The notes beneath the pieces are model-generated. The model did no database searches and had not been told where the DNA came from. It saw only the letters and a list, made by a program, of their open reading frames with translations. Shown piece by piece: positions 1 to 8,153 of a stretch of 64,000 nt of DNA. The DNA is from Mariprofundus ferrooxydans PV-1 (GTDB lineage Bacteria; Pseudomonadota; Zetaproteobacteria; Mariprofundales; Mariprofundaceae), in NCBI RefSeq assembly GCF_000153765.1, contig NZ_DS022295.1:566887-630886 (forward strand). The letters are read 5' to 3'. The position numbers and the translations under genes are program-made. Position 1 is the first letter of the stretch; each line of letters starts with the position of its first letter.

Positions 1-360
1 TCCTCATACGAGCCATTCACTACAGCCGCTGCATCCGCAGCTTGTTCCTGTAGTGAATAACTCTATTCGGCAAATCTATAAGGGGGAGTCCGAGGCGTTC
101 ACTTTTCAACTATCGTGCGGCGCTGGCCCGCCGCGCGATAGATATCGGTTCAAATATACCGGGGCAATTTTGATTCGGGCGTCCTGGCCCTCAGGGCTTA
201 CGCCCCGCCTGTTCAGGCGTCCAAATGACTCCTGCCATTTGTTTTGGTTCGTTCTTGTACGCACAAAGAATGAACAAATATCTCCCGTAACAATAGCAGG
301 ACAGGAAGCGTCACCAGCTCATCGTTACTAACGCCAGTTCCCGGACTACTTCCGCGATGA
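1..360. repeat. Non-coding stretch with a run of short inverted repeats
   Basis: I see no convincing gene here. Several inverted repeats follow one another: 15-25 with 48-58 (11 bp perfect, with an inner GCTGC/GCAGC pair at 28-32 and 37-41), 111-122 with 129-140 (12 bp, one mismatch), 177-182 with 200-205, and 247-256 with 266-275 (one mismatch). Such a run of hairpins suggests a structured RNA or a worn mobile-element end. Nothing in the sequence identifies which. An open frame at 53-331 has no ribosome site and no recognisable domain. Confidence 0.4.
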
Positions 361-366
361 ACCAAA

Positions 367-404
367 AAAATGGAGCCGGGTTAAAAGAAACCGGGCTCCA
401 TTTT
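367..404 (-). terminator. Rho-independent terminator of the alcohol dehydrogenase gene
   Basis: On the minus strand a GC-rich stem (GGAGCCCGG pairing with an imperfect CCGGCTCC arm) ends in a run of seven T residues. It begins about 20 bases after the stop codon of the dehydrogenase. Stem and U-run together fit an intrinsic terminator. Confidence 0.8.
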
Positions 405-423
405 AACGATGCCTCAACACTGT

Positions 424-1425
424 TTAGCTTTTTAAGACCACCCGATAGTGCGCTTTGCCGCTTCTTACGCGATCAAGTGCCTCGTTAATATCGGCAAACT
501 CATACATTTCGATCACAGGCTTGATGCTATGCAGTTTGGCAAACTCCAACATCTGCAACATGGTCGACGGGCTGCCTACCGGTGAACCTGAGATGGAGCG
601 CTGGCCGCCAATCAGACCAAATACGCCGATATCCAGAGGCTCCAGTGTGGCACCAACAAAGTGCAGTCTGCCTTTAGGTTGCAGGGTGCCGAGATATAAG
701 TTCCAATCCAGTTTCACGTTGACCGTCGAAATGATGAAATCAAAGCGACCGGCCGCACCGGCAATCGCATCTGCATCGCGGGAATTGAGTGTATCATGCG
801 CACCCATGCTCAGTGCTTCATCACGCTTGGCATCACTGGATGTAAATGCTGTTACCTCACAACCCCAGGCATTGAGAAACTGCAATGCCATGTGCCCCAA
901 ACCACCTATGCCGATCACTGCCACCTTGTCGGTGGGTTTAACATCAAATTGAACCAGTGGATTAAATACCGTCACACCACCGCAAAACAGAGGTCCGGCA
1001 GATTCCAGATCAATGCCGGCAGGGATTGCCACCACACTATTGGCTTTGGCCCGAACCTGTTCGGCAAAACCACCATAATGGCCTATGATGGTGGCAGTCG
1101 CAGTGCCACACAGATTGTTATCACCGCTCTGGCATGGGTGACAGGTGCCGCAATAACCCGCATGCCAGCCGAGTCCAACCACCTGACCGATTTTCAGATG
1201 ACTCACGCTGCTGCCTGTTTTTGCAATCTTGCCCACCACTTCATGACCGGCCACAACAGGGTAGGGCATTTCGCCCCATTCAGCGTCGATCACACTCACA
1301 TCAGAGTGGCAGATACCGCAATATGATACGTCTATTTCAACTTCATCATTAGCCAGTGGGCCGGGATCGTATTCAAACGGTTTGAGTTCGCCCTTCGGCT
1401 CGAATGCTGCATACGCTTTAATCAT
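424..1425 (-). CDS. Zinc-dependent alcohol dehydrogenase (cinnamyl-alcohol/YahK-like)
   Basis: Medium-chain Zn alcohol dehydrogenase, 333 aa, which interconverts alcohols and aldehydes with NAD(P). Catalytic zinc ligands are visible as Cys39 in CGICHSD, His61 in GHE and Cys148. The structural zinc lobe has Cys92, 95, 98 and 106. The Rossmann fold carries GIGGLG near residues 172-177. The start was set at the second ATG because AGGAG (1432-1436) lies 6 bases before it; the ATG at 1431 touches that site. The CGICHSD and GIGGLG pattern fits the YahK/Adh-C branch, which usually prefers NADPH and reduces aldehydes, but the substrate cannot be read from sequence. It stands alone, with a terminator right after it. 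Confidence 0.9.
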   Translation of the reverse strand: MIKAYAAFEPKGELKPFEYDPGPLANDEVEIDVSYCGICHSDVSVIDAEWGEMPYPVVAGHEVVGKIAKTGSSVSHLKIGQVVGLGWHAGYCGTCHPCQSGDNNLCGTATATIIGHYGGFAEQVRAKANSVVAIPAGIDLESAGPLFCGGVTVFNPLVQFDVKPTDKVAVIGIGGLGHMALQFLNAWGCEVTAFTSSDAKRDEALSMGAHDTLNSRDADAIAGAAGRFDFIISTVNVKLDWNLYLGTLQPKGRLHFVGATLEPLDIGVFGLIGGQRSISGSPVGSPSTMLQMLEFAKLHSIKPVIEMYEFADINEALDRVRSGKAHYRVVLKS

Positions 1426-1576
1426 GACCATCTCCTGATGTTGCTTTTATGCTTTCATCCTCTGCGGTTGTCGGACCAGCATGTGTTGCACATTTTGATA
1501 GTCGGATAAACATAAGTGTTCACCAGCTTCGTAGCAATCCCCGGGCGATAGCGAACCAGAGACATTGGGAGACATT

Positions 1577-1601
1577 GGGGTCAGGCATGAGTTATTGAGT
1601 T
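1577..1601 (+). repeat. Left 25-bp inverted repeat flanking the RAYT-type transposase gene
   Basis: The 25 bases starting GGGGTCAGGCATG are repeated exactly, in reverse complement, at 2568-2592. The 9-mer GACATTGGG also occurs twice just before it (1561-1569 and 1571-1579). Repeats of this kind beside a Y1 transposase gene are typical of REP/IS200-like elements. Confidence 0.8.
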
Positions 1602-1628
1602 ATTTCACCGGTAGTCTAAAATCATATC

Positions 1629-2588
1629 ATGGCACGCAAACCAAGGATTCATGTTTCAGGCGGATTGTATCATGTCATGCTTCGAGGCAATGGGGGACAG
1701 GATATATTCTTTGCCCCGGATGATCGTTACCAGCTGTATTTTCTGATCCAGGAGGGGATAGAGCGATTCGGCCATCGGGTGCATGCATTTTGCCTGATGA
1801 ATAATCATATCCACCTGGCAGTTCAAGTGTCCGATATTCCTCTTTCCAGAGTTATGCAAAACCTGGCTTTTCGCTATACACTATGGATCAATCGCCGTTA
1901 TCAGCGCATCGGGCATCTGTTTCAGGGGCGGTATAAGGCATTGCTGGTGGACGGGGATAGTTATCTGTTGGAGTTGGTCCGCTATATCCACCTTAATCCT
2001 GTTCGTTCGGAACTGGTTTCACGACCTGAGGATTACGAATGGAGTGGGCATCGGGCTTATATCGGTGATGACAATATTCCATGGCTGACATGTGATTCGG
2101 TCCTGGCTCAATTCGGCAGCACGATACATGTCGCAAGAGGTCGATATGTCAGTTTTGTCATGGATGGAGTGAGTGGAACACATCGTCCGGAATTTCATCA
2201 GGGCGATGATGACTCACGTATTCTTGGCGAAGATCTTTTTGTATCTCGGGTTATGACTCAGACCGAGGAACCTGCGCCAATCAGAATTTCTCTGGATGAG
2301 TTGCTTATCTCTGTAGCTCAGGCCTTTGGCATTGAAGATACAGACCTCTCCGGGCCGAGCAGGAAAAGGAGTTTTGCCGAGGCGCGCGGAGTGGCTGCAT
2401 GGCTTGCATCGGAGTTGGGTCTGCACCCATTAGCGGATTTGGCCCGTCGACTGAATCGTGATCCATCAGCATTAAGTTTGTTAACGAAAAAAACCAGAGA
2501 GCGCATGAAAAATGATCCCGAGTTTGAGTTGAAAGTAACCCGGGTAAAATTAAATCTGAGTTCAAACAACTCAATAACTCATGCCTGA
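1629..2588 (+). CDS. REP-associated tyrosine transposase (RAYT, IS200-like Y1 family)
   Basis: A 319-aa single-strand-DNA transposase-like protein. The HUH metal site is His60-x-His62 in NNHIHLAV, the likely nucleophile is Tyr119 in VRYIHLNP, and the family motif GHLFQGRYKA is at 95-104. Residues about 225-300 look like the DnaA C-terminal helix-turn-helix domain that some RAYT proteins carry. RAYTs are usually domesticated and act on REP repeats rather than moving as free elements. The gene lies inside perfect 25-bp inverted repeats, and the right repeat contains its last codons and stop. No strong ribosome site precedes the ATG, so expression may be low. Confidence 0.9.
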   Translation: MARKPRIHVSGGLYHVMLRGNGGQDIFFAPDDRYQLYFLIQEGIERFGHRVHAFCLMNNHIHLAVQVSDIPLSRVMQNLAFRYTLWINRRYQRIGHLFQGRYKALLVDGDSYLLELVRYIHLNPVRSELVSRPEDYEWSGHRAYIGDDNIPWLTCDSVLAQFGSTIHVARGRYVSFVMDGVSGTHRPEFHQGDDDSRILGEDLFVSRVMTQTEEPAPIRISLDELLISVAQAFGIEDTDLSGPSRKRSFAEARGVAAWLASELGLHPLADLARRLNRDPSALSLLTKKTRERMKNDPEFELKVTRVKLNLSSNNSITHA

Positions 2589-2592
2589 CCCC
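2568..2592 (-). repeat. Right 25-bp inverted repeat, overlapping the transposase stop codon
   Basis: Exact reverse complement of 1577-1601. The last residues of the transposase and its TGA stop (2586-2588) are encoded inside the repeat, so gene and repeat are one unit of about 1,016 bp (1577-2592). No target-site duplication is apparent just outside the repeats. Confidence 0.8.
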
Positions 2593-2715
2593 CGATTTTT
2601 CCATGCCTGATCCGCACTGACAACACTTGGGGGGCAAGGGTTGGAAGCGCAGGTTTACCATTAGACGGTATAAAACGTTACAGTTGGACGGGGCTGGTCG
2701 CCCAGAGGAGTGTGG

Positions 2716-3720
2716 ATGCTCTATCAGCAGATAGAACGGATGTGGTGGAGTAGCAGGCGAAAGCCGAACCTGTTGCTGCGTGCTCTGGCTGCTGTTTATG
2801 CACCGCTATCGAGATTCGAGCAGCAACAACGCCTGAAGCAGGTTGTGACACCACCGATTCCGATGATTTCTATCGGCAATATTACCGTCGGCGGCAGCGG
2901 TAAAACGCCGTTTGTCCTCTGGCTGGCAGCCGAGCTGAAGCAACGCGGTTTCAACCCGGTGCTGTTATCGCGCGGGGATGGGGCAAACAATCAGACGCCG
3001 CATCTGGTTTCCGAATACTCCAAAGCGCATGAAGTGGGCGATGAAGCGGTACTGCTGTTCCGGCTCAGCGGTTGCCCGGTGATTGCCGGGCGGGACCGCA
3101 TTGCCGGTGCCGGGCTTGCCGCAACATACGGCGATATCCTCATTCTCGATGACGGCTTCCAGTATCGTCAGTTGCAGCGCGTCTGCGATATTGTGCTGGT
3201 ACCTGCCGAAGGGGTGGGGAACGGCTCTCTGTTGCCTGCAGGGCCATTGCGTGAGCCTCTGTCGGCACTGGGGCGGGCCGATCTGGTTGTCAGGAGCGGG
3301 GCGGGTGAGTTTACGCCGTTATCGAATAAGAAAGAGTGGAGCTGGTCGGCACATGCCGGTTGGGTTCGGGACTGGAATAGTCGGGCGGATATCCTGCTGG
3401 AGGCGTCCCGGCCCATCCATGTCGTTACCGGCATCGCGCGTCCATGGCGTGTGCTGCGGGATCTGAATGCACTCGGCTTTGAAGTGGCCGACCATAGCTG
3501 TTTTGCCGATCACCATGAATATTCCAGAGAGGATATTCAGCTGCTGTTAGAAACGAAGAAATCCATTGTGACAACAGCCAAGGATGCGGTGAAGCTGATG
3601 CCGTTCTGGCCGCAGGAGCGGCCGTTGTGGGTGTTGGAGCAGCGTGCTGAAGCAGAGGCAGGCCTGGCCGAAAGCATCGTAAAAGTCATCGAACCGGGAG
3701 AGGCCCGGAGCTTGAATTAA
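2716..3720 (+). CDS. lpxK: Tetraacyldisaccharide 4'-kinase LpxK
   Basis: LpxK phosphorylates the 4' position of the lipid A disaccharide at the inner face of the cytoplasmic membrane, giving lipid IVA. The protein has 334 aa, the normal size. The P-loop VGGSGKTP is near residues 58-65 with Lys63, followed by the LLSRG segment and the family motif ILDDGFQYRQL. The start is the ATG at 2716, preceded by AGAGGAG (2704-2710) at 5 bases; the GTG at 2710 lies inside that site. This gene is direct evidence for a Gram-negative outer membrane. Its usual partners msbA and kdsB are not beside it. Confidence 0.95.
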   Translation: MLYQQIERMWWSSRRKPNLLLRALAAVYAPLSRFEQQQRLKQVVTPPIPMISIGNITVGGSGKTPFVLWLAAELKQRGFNPVLLSRGDGANNQTPHLVSEYSKAHEVGDEAVLLFRLSGCPVIAGRDRIAGAGLAATYGDILILDDGFQYRQLQRVCDIVLVPAEGVGNGSLLPAGPLREPLSALGRADLVVRSGAGEFTPLSNKKEWSWSAHAGWVRDWNSRADILLEASRPIHVVTGIARPWRVLRDLNALGFEVADHSCFADHHEYSREDIQLLLETKKSIVTTAKDAVKLMPFWPQERPLWVLEQRAEAEAGLAESIVKVIEPGEARSLN

Positions 3721-3843
3721 TGTTGCGCCGACAGACAGGACGGGTATCAATTGCTTCAATCGCGGCCGGCTATACACTCCTCCAGCCGCATAAAGTGACT
3801 TAAATCCTGTGGCGATTATGCTTTCCAACGACAAGAGGTATCC

Positions 3844-4605
3844 ATGGCCAAAAAGTATTATGTAGTATGGCAAGGCAGAGAGCCCGGCATTTTCAGCGAC
3901 TGGATCAGCTGCAAAAAGCAGATCGACAAGTTTGCCGGTGCCAGATACAAGTCGTTCACAACACTGGCCGAAGCCGAAGCGGCATTTCATGGCGGCAGCG
4001 TGAAGTCTGCCTCCGGCAGTCCGGTGAAAAAGCGATCATCGAATCAAACGGTTAAAACCTATGATGCAGCCGAGATTGCAGCGATGAAGATCGATACAAA
4101 AATATTCACCGACGGCGGCTGTGAACCGAATCCCGGCAAGGCCGGTTCCGGCGTCGCGATCTATCGAAATAATCAGGTTGATGAGCTTTGGTACGGCCTG
4201 TTTAACCCTATGGGCACCAATAACACGGCCGAATTAAATGCACTGCATCAGGCATTGATAATGGCCGGGGACGAAATCGGCAGTAACAGGTCGGTGGTGA
4301 TTTTTTGCGACTCCAAATATGCCATCCAGTGTATTACACAGTGGGCGGTAAACTGGCAGAAAAAGGGGTGGAAAAAAGCCGGTGGCGAGATCAGGAACCT
4401 GGAGCTGATCAAACAGATGTTTACCCTCTACCAGAGTCTGAAAGAGAAGCTGAAGATCCTGCATGTGAACGGCCATGTTGGAGTCGAGGGTAATGAGCTG
4501 GCCGACCGCATGTCGATTTTGGCCATTGAATCACGCAACAGAGATTTCACGCGTTATTCTGACAAGCTCGATATCGATGCACTGTTGGCCATGCGTGCCG
4601 GTTAA
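3844..4605 (+). CDS. Ribonuclease HI with N-terminal hybrid-binding domain
   Basis: A 253-aa RNase H1 that cuts the RNA strand of RNA-DNA hybrids, with the architecture common in eukaryotes and found in some bacteria. Residues about 4-50 form the hybrid-binding (viroplasmin-like) domain, with KYYVVWQGREPGIF and ARYKSF. After a linker of about 35 residues comes the RNase H domain, with catalytic Asp90 (TDGG), Glu130 (TAEL), Asp156 (CDSKYA), His211 and Asp221 (NELAD). All catalytic residues are present. An AAGAGGTATCC leader gives a plausible ribosome site. Next to an AT-rich gap with DnaA-like boxes, a role in R-loop or primer removal would fit, but that is speculative. Confidence 0.92.
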   Translation: MAKKYYVVWQGREPGIFSDWISCKKQIDKFAGARYKSFTTLAEAEAAFHGGSVKSASGSPVKKRSSNQTVKTYDAAEIAAMKIDTKIFTDGGCEPNPGKAGSGVAIYRNNQVDELWYGLFNPMGTNNTAELNALHQALIMAGDEIGSNRSVVIFCDSKYAIQCITQWAVNWQKKGWKKAGGEIRNLELIKQMFTLYQSLKEKLKILHVNGHVGVEGNELADRMSILAIESRNRDFTRYSDKLDIDALLAMRAG

Positions 4606-5162
4606 TCGATAGAGAGCCGGACATAGCAGCTCAAACGACCTGATTGGTGGAGAGGGTAGGGGGAGTTTTTCCTCCTTCCGCGCTGCATCAGGGCAGCTCC
4701 CTGAACGTGCTGTAAAATAAAGCATTTTTCATCTATCCACAAAATCTGTGGATAACTTTGTGGATGAGTTTGCAAACCCCCCTCGTTTCAACGCATTCAG
4801 CGCCGAGCGGTCAAAATGATCAAAATTTATGCATCGAATAAAAGCTATAAATATCAATAGGTTATATTCAACGGGTAGAAGCATTGCAGATATGGCAAGC
4901 GACTGTTTTCTGTAATGATAATCAGAATCACAAAGTGGATAAGAATCGTTGAAATGACACGGTTTCAGGCCATTTGGCAATCAAAAGCTGATTTTTATTT
5001 TTCCTGTAACGTAAGCGAAAATACGACCGCACAGAATCCTCTACAATCAATTTAAAGGCACCAATCCATATCATGACCCCGTATCCTACATGCAAAGGCT
5101 TAAAATCGAATTTTAGCTTCGATGGCCAAACAGCACGTCTACAGGCCTGTAACAACATCTAA
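4606..5162. other. AT-rich non-coding gap with a cluster of DnaA-box-like 9-mers
   Basis: No gene is supported in this stretch. TGTGGATAA at 4747-4755 is an exact reverse DnaA box. CTATCCACA (4733-4741), TGTGGATGA (4759-4767) and AGTGGATAA (4934-4942) each differ at one base. The interval from about 4810 to 5060 is clearly richer in A and T than the genes on either side. This is the make-up expected of a DnaA-binding region, either an origin or a DnaA-titrating or regulatory site. No dnaA, dnaN or gidA gene lies in the window to support an origin. Confidence 0.4.
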
Positions 5163-5255
5163 TTGTTGGTCTTTATGATAAACAGTACTACAATAGGGAC
5201 CAACACTGTTGTGCCGTCATATTGAACATATAGACCAACACCAAAAGAACCAACA
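5163..5255. repeat. Four copies of a (A)GACCAACA / AGAACCAACA motif upstream of the arm-domain gene
   Basis: The copies are TTGTTGGTCT at 5163-5172 (reverse), GGGACCAACA at 5196-5205, AGACCAACA at 5232-5240 and AGAACCAACA at 5246-5255. The first two face each other with starts 33 bp apart. Together with the matching copies at 5979-6050 they look like binding sites of one DNA-binding protein, most simply the product of the gene they surround. Confidence 0.6.
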
Positions 5256-5271
5256 AGCGGAGCAGTTCAGC

Positions 5272-5958
5272 ATGGCTTTATCTGATGAACAAGTGAATGA
5301 AGCGTCGATTCCCGAGGGTAAGAAGCAGCTGAAAATCAGCGATGGCGGGGGACTCTACCTGCTGGTAAAGCCATCCGGTCGCTACTGGAAGCTTGCTTAT
5401 CGCTTCGACGGGAAACAGAAGTCGCTGGCACTGGGGGTATATCCGGCTGTGAGCCTTGATGATGCACGCCAGAAGCGGGAGCAGGCCAAGTCTCTGCTGG
5501 CAGATGGCGTTGATCCGGGGGTTGTGAAACAACAGCAGAAACGCCGTGCGGTGGCGACCGAAACAGTGACAACTCAAACGTCTGTGGAGTCGCCAGAGCC
5601 AGAGCCGGTTCATGCAACCGGCCAGCTCGAGCTGGCACTGCATCAGCAGCCGGTTGCAACTCTCAGCCGTGAGGATCAGGCCCGTATAGAAGATCGGCGA
5701 CTGCGCATTCTGCAACTGCTGGTAAAGGAGAATGCATATACGGTGAACGAGCAGTTATTACAGCAATCGCTCGATGCACTCGGCCATAAAGTCTCATCTG
5801 ACCGGCTGCGTACCGATCTGGCATGGTTATATGAGCAACAGGTGCTACTGCTCGAAACCGACGGGCTGTGGATCGCTCTGTTAACCAGAAACGGCCTGGA
5901 AGTGGCCGAGGGCCGCATGTGGATACCCGGCATTAAACGTCCTGAACCACTGGCATAG
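5272..5958 (+). CDS. Integrase-type arm-binding domain fused to a phage-type winged helix, no recombinase domain
   Basis: A 228-aa protein. Residues 1-90 match the arm DNA-binding domain (DUF4102 type) at the N terminus of P4-like tyrosine integrases: the LKISDGGGLYLLV pattern, a YRFDGKQKSLALGVYP strand-turn and the DDARQKREQAK helix. The catalytic tyrosine-recombinase domain that should follow is absent. Instead a Pro/Thr/Glu-rich linker (about 95-125) leads to residues 140-226, which resemble the small winged-helix protein of Mu-like phages (VpaChn25_0724 type), with DRLRTDLAWLYEQ and the ending GLEVAEGRMWIPGIKRPEP. It is therefore probably a DNA-binding regulator or nucleoid factor, not a recombinase. 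Matching 10-mers flank the gene on both sides. The ribosome site (GCGGAG) is weak. The function is inferred. Confidence 0.7.
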   Translation: MALSDEQVNEASIPEGKKQLKISDGGGLYLLVKPSGRYWKLAYRFDGKQKSLALGVYPAVSLDDARQKREQAKSLLADGVDPGVVKQQQKRRAVATETVTTQTSVESPEPEPVHATGQLELALHQQPVATLSREDQARIEDRRLRILQLLVKENAYTVNEQLLQQSLDALGHKVSSDRLRTDLAWLYEQQVLLLETDGLWIALLTRNGLEVAEGRMWIPGIKRPEPLA

Positions 5959-5978
5959 TCGGTTTATCATGTTTCACA

Positions 5979-6050
5979 TGTTGGTTCTTATTGTAGGGTG
6001 AAGTGAAAAAGAACCAACACGGCGTACTATACATCTCTTTTAGACCGACA
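5979..6050. repeat. Three further copies of the AGAACCAACA motif downstream of the arm-domain gene
   Basis: TGTTGGTTCT at 5979-5988 (reverse) and AGAACCAACA at 6010-6019 form an inverted pair with starts 31 bp apart, and the variant AGACCGACA follows at 6042-6050. The 6010 and 5979 copies equal the 5246-5255 copy exactly. The region also separates the gene from recG, so binding here could affect recG expression. Confidence 0.6.
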
Positions 6051-6095
6051 TAGCCTGATATTGAGTGCGTTGCCGATATTCGTCACTATAGGGGG

Positions 6096-8111
6096 ATGAT
6101 GTATCAGACGATGGCATTGCCGTTATCGACGGTGAAGGGCGTGGGACCTGCGCTGGAAAAGCGCCTGCATCAGCGCGATATCCGTACGCTGGGCGATCTG
6201 CTGCTGCATCTGCCGAAGGATTATATCGATGACAGGCAGCTTAGCCCGATCGCGCAGCTTTGTGACGGCGTATCAGCCCGCATACAGGGACGCATCCTGA
6301 CAAAGGAGGCACGCGGTTACGGCAAGAAGCGGCAGGTTATCATTCTGCTGGCCGACGATTCGGGCCGGATTCGACTCAATTTCTTTCATTCCGGTTATAT
6401 GATGAGCGATGCGCGGCTGTCGGAGGGACGGGAGATTGCTGTGCGCGGCGTGGCCGAGCGATGGCAGGGACAGTGGCAGATGACTCATCCGGAGTGGTGT
6501 GTGTCCGAAGCGTTTCAACCGGGATACCAGCCTGTTTATCGTGCGCTGGCCGGCCTCTCCGGCAAACGCATTGCCACTCTTATCCGGCAGGCATTAACGC
6601 TGCTGCCGGTTGCCGCCTCCAGCCCGCTGGATGCAGTGCTGGCCGCTACAGCTTCACCCTTGCGGCAGGCACTCAGAGAGTTGCATCAACCGCATGATCT
6701 GGATTCAGAGGCGCTCAATCGTGCAGCCGTACGATTGAAATGTGAGGAGTTGATTCTCTATCTGCAACTGATGCGGGAGAAGAAGCGACAGGCTGATTGC
6801 CCTGCTGTCTCACTGCAGGCAGAAACGAGTAGCCGCCTGATGCATCAGAGTCTGCCGTTTGAGCTCACCGATGCGCAGGCTTCGGCCTGGTCCGATATCT
6901 CTACTGATTTAAACTCCGGCAAACGTATGCACAGGCTGTTGCAGGGGGATGTGGGAGCCGGTAAAACATGGGTGGCGGCACTGGCCATGATCAAGGCGGC
7001 CGGCTGCGGATATCAGGCTGCGCTGCTGGCGCCAACCGAGGTGCTGGCAAAGCAGCATGCAGAAACATTGCAGGCGCTGTTTGCCCCGCTTGGCTTCACA
7101 ATCAAACTGCTAACCGGCAGCACCCGAGCCAAAGAGCGGCGTGAATTGCTGGCGGAGCTTGGCAGCGGTGAATTAAAACTAATTGTCGGTACGCACGCGC
7201 TGCTGAGCGAGGATGTGGTATTCAATCATCTGGCGCTGGCGCTGGTCGATGAGCAGCACCGATTCGGCGTGCGTCAGCGCTGGGGTCTGGCCGATAAGAA
7301 ACGCGACGGCCATCAGGCGGTACACCTGCTCGGCATGACCGCAACCCCGATTCCGCGTACGCTGGCGCTGGCACTCTATGGCGATATGGATCTCTCGATC
7401 ATGCGCGGCATGCCGCCGGGGCGTAAACCGGTGGAAACGCGTGTTATCGCTTCGGATAAAATGAAATCTCTGATTGCCGGTATGCAGCGCATACTGGATG
7501 CAGAAGGGCGCATCTACTGGATCGTACCCCGCATTGATGAGGATGAAGACGGCCTCTCGGTCGATCAGCGGGTAGAGCTGCTCAAGCGCTATTTTCCCGA
7601 TGCCAATGTGCTCGGGCTGCACGGTCGCATGAAATCCGGCGATAAAAACGGTGCACTGGAAGCTTTTACAACCGGGGTATGTAAAATGCTTGTCTCCACC
7701 ACGGTGGTGGAAGTGGGTGTGAATGTACCCGAAGCGCGCCTGATCGTGATCGAAGAGGCTGAATCCTACGGTCTGGCCCAGCTGCATCAGTTGCGCGGGC
7801 GGGTAGGGCGCTCATCGGAGCAGGGGTATTGCATGCTGATTGCGGGCGATGCTGCATCTGAAGGCTCGCGGACACGATTAAACCAGATGGTAAACACGCA
7901 CGACGGACTGGAGCTGGCCGAAGCCGATCTGGCCCTGCGAGGCAGCGGTGATGCGGTCGGTACCCGTCAGCATGGTGATGCGGGCTTTCGCCTGCTCAAC
8001 ATGGCAGAGGATGCGACCCTGATTCGTTACTGGTTTGAAAACCTGCCCGATTTCGATCCCGGCGAAGAGATGCAGCGCTTCTGGCGTCCCTTCGCTGAAT
8101 CGACAGACTAA
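6096..8111 (+). CDS. recG: ATP-dependent DNA helicase RecG
   Basis: RecG remodels stalled replication forks and branch-migrates Holliday junctions and R-loops. The 671-aa protein has the N-terminal wedge/OB domain (about residues 1-180), then helicase motif I GDVGAGKT near 284-291, the DEQH box near 384-387, TATPIPRTLAL, and the late motifs with QLRGRVGRS. The length is slightly below the E. coli protein. AGGGGG (6090-6095) directly touches the first ATG; ATG at 6099 or 6111 are alternatives. It lies just downstream of the repeat-flanked arm-domain gene and upstream of an IS4 element. Confidence 0.96.
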   Translation: MMYQTMALPLSTVKGVGPALEKRLHQRDIRTLGDLLLHLPKDYIDDRQLSPIAQLCDGVSARIQGRILTKEARGYGKKRQVIILLADDSGRIRLNFFHSGYMMSDARLSEGREIAVRGVAERWQGQWQMTHPEWCVSEAFQPGYQPVYRALAGLSGKRIATLIRQALTLLPVAASSPLDAVLAATASPLRQALRELHQPHDLDSEALNRAAVRLKCEELILYLQLMREKKRQADCPAVSLQAETSSRLMHQSLPFELTDAQASAWSDISTDLNSGKRMHRLLQGDVGAGKTWVAALAMIKAAGCGYQAALLAPTEVLAKQHAETLQALFAPLGFTIKLLTGSTRAKERRELLAELGSGELKLIVGTHALLSEDVVFNHLALALVDEQHRFGVRQRWGLADKKRDGHQAVHLLGMTATPIPRTLALALYGDMDLSIMRGMPPGRKPVETRVIASDKMKSLIAGMQRILDAEGRIYWIVPRIDEDEDGLSVDQRVELLKRYFPDANVLGLHGRMKSGDKNGALEAFTTGVCKMLVSTTVVEVGVNVPEARLIVIEEAESYGLAQLHQLRGRVGRSSEQGYCMLIAGDAASEGSRTRLNQMVNTHDGLELAEADLALRGSGDAVGTRQHGDAGFRLLNMAEDATLIRYWFENLPDFDPGEEMQRFWRPFAESTD

Positions 8112-8144
8112 GGCCCATCTGCATCAGGCTTTCGCATACTCATC

Positions 8145-8153
8145 ATTTGCTTT
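8145..8153 (+). repeat. Left copy of 9-bp target-site duplication of the IS4 element
   Basis: ATTTGCTTT at 8145-8153 is repeated exactly at 9433-9441, on the outer edge of each terminal inverted repeat. Both copies sit at the same distance from the inner 12-bp perfect repeats, which fixes the ends of the element. Confidence 0.8.

Noticed and set aside
53-331. 92-codon open frame in the leading non-coding stretch
   Set aside because: No ribosome site, no domain, and it runs through several inverted repeats that better explain the region.
455-1352. Plus-strand frames across the alcohol dehydrogenase
   Set aside because: They are shadows of the minus-strand gene, which has all zinc ligands, a ribosome site and a terminator.
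4729-5158. Two small minus-strand frames in the DnaA-box gap
   Set aside because: Low-complexity AT-rich translations without ribosome sites or recognisable motifs.
5272-5958. Functional phage integrase
   Set aside because: Only the arm-binding domain is present; no tyrosine-recombinase R-H-R-Y motifs exist and the rest is winged-helix-like.
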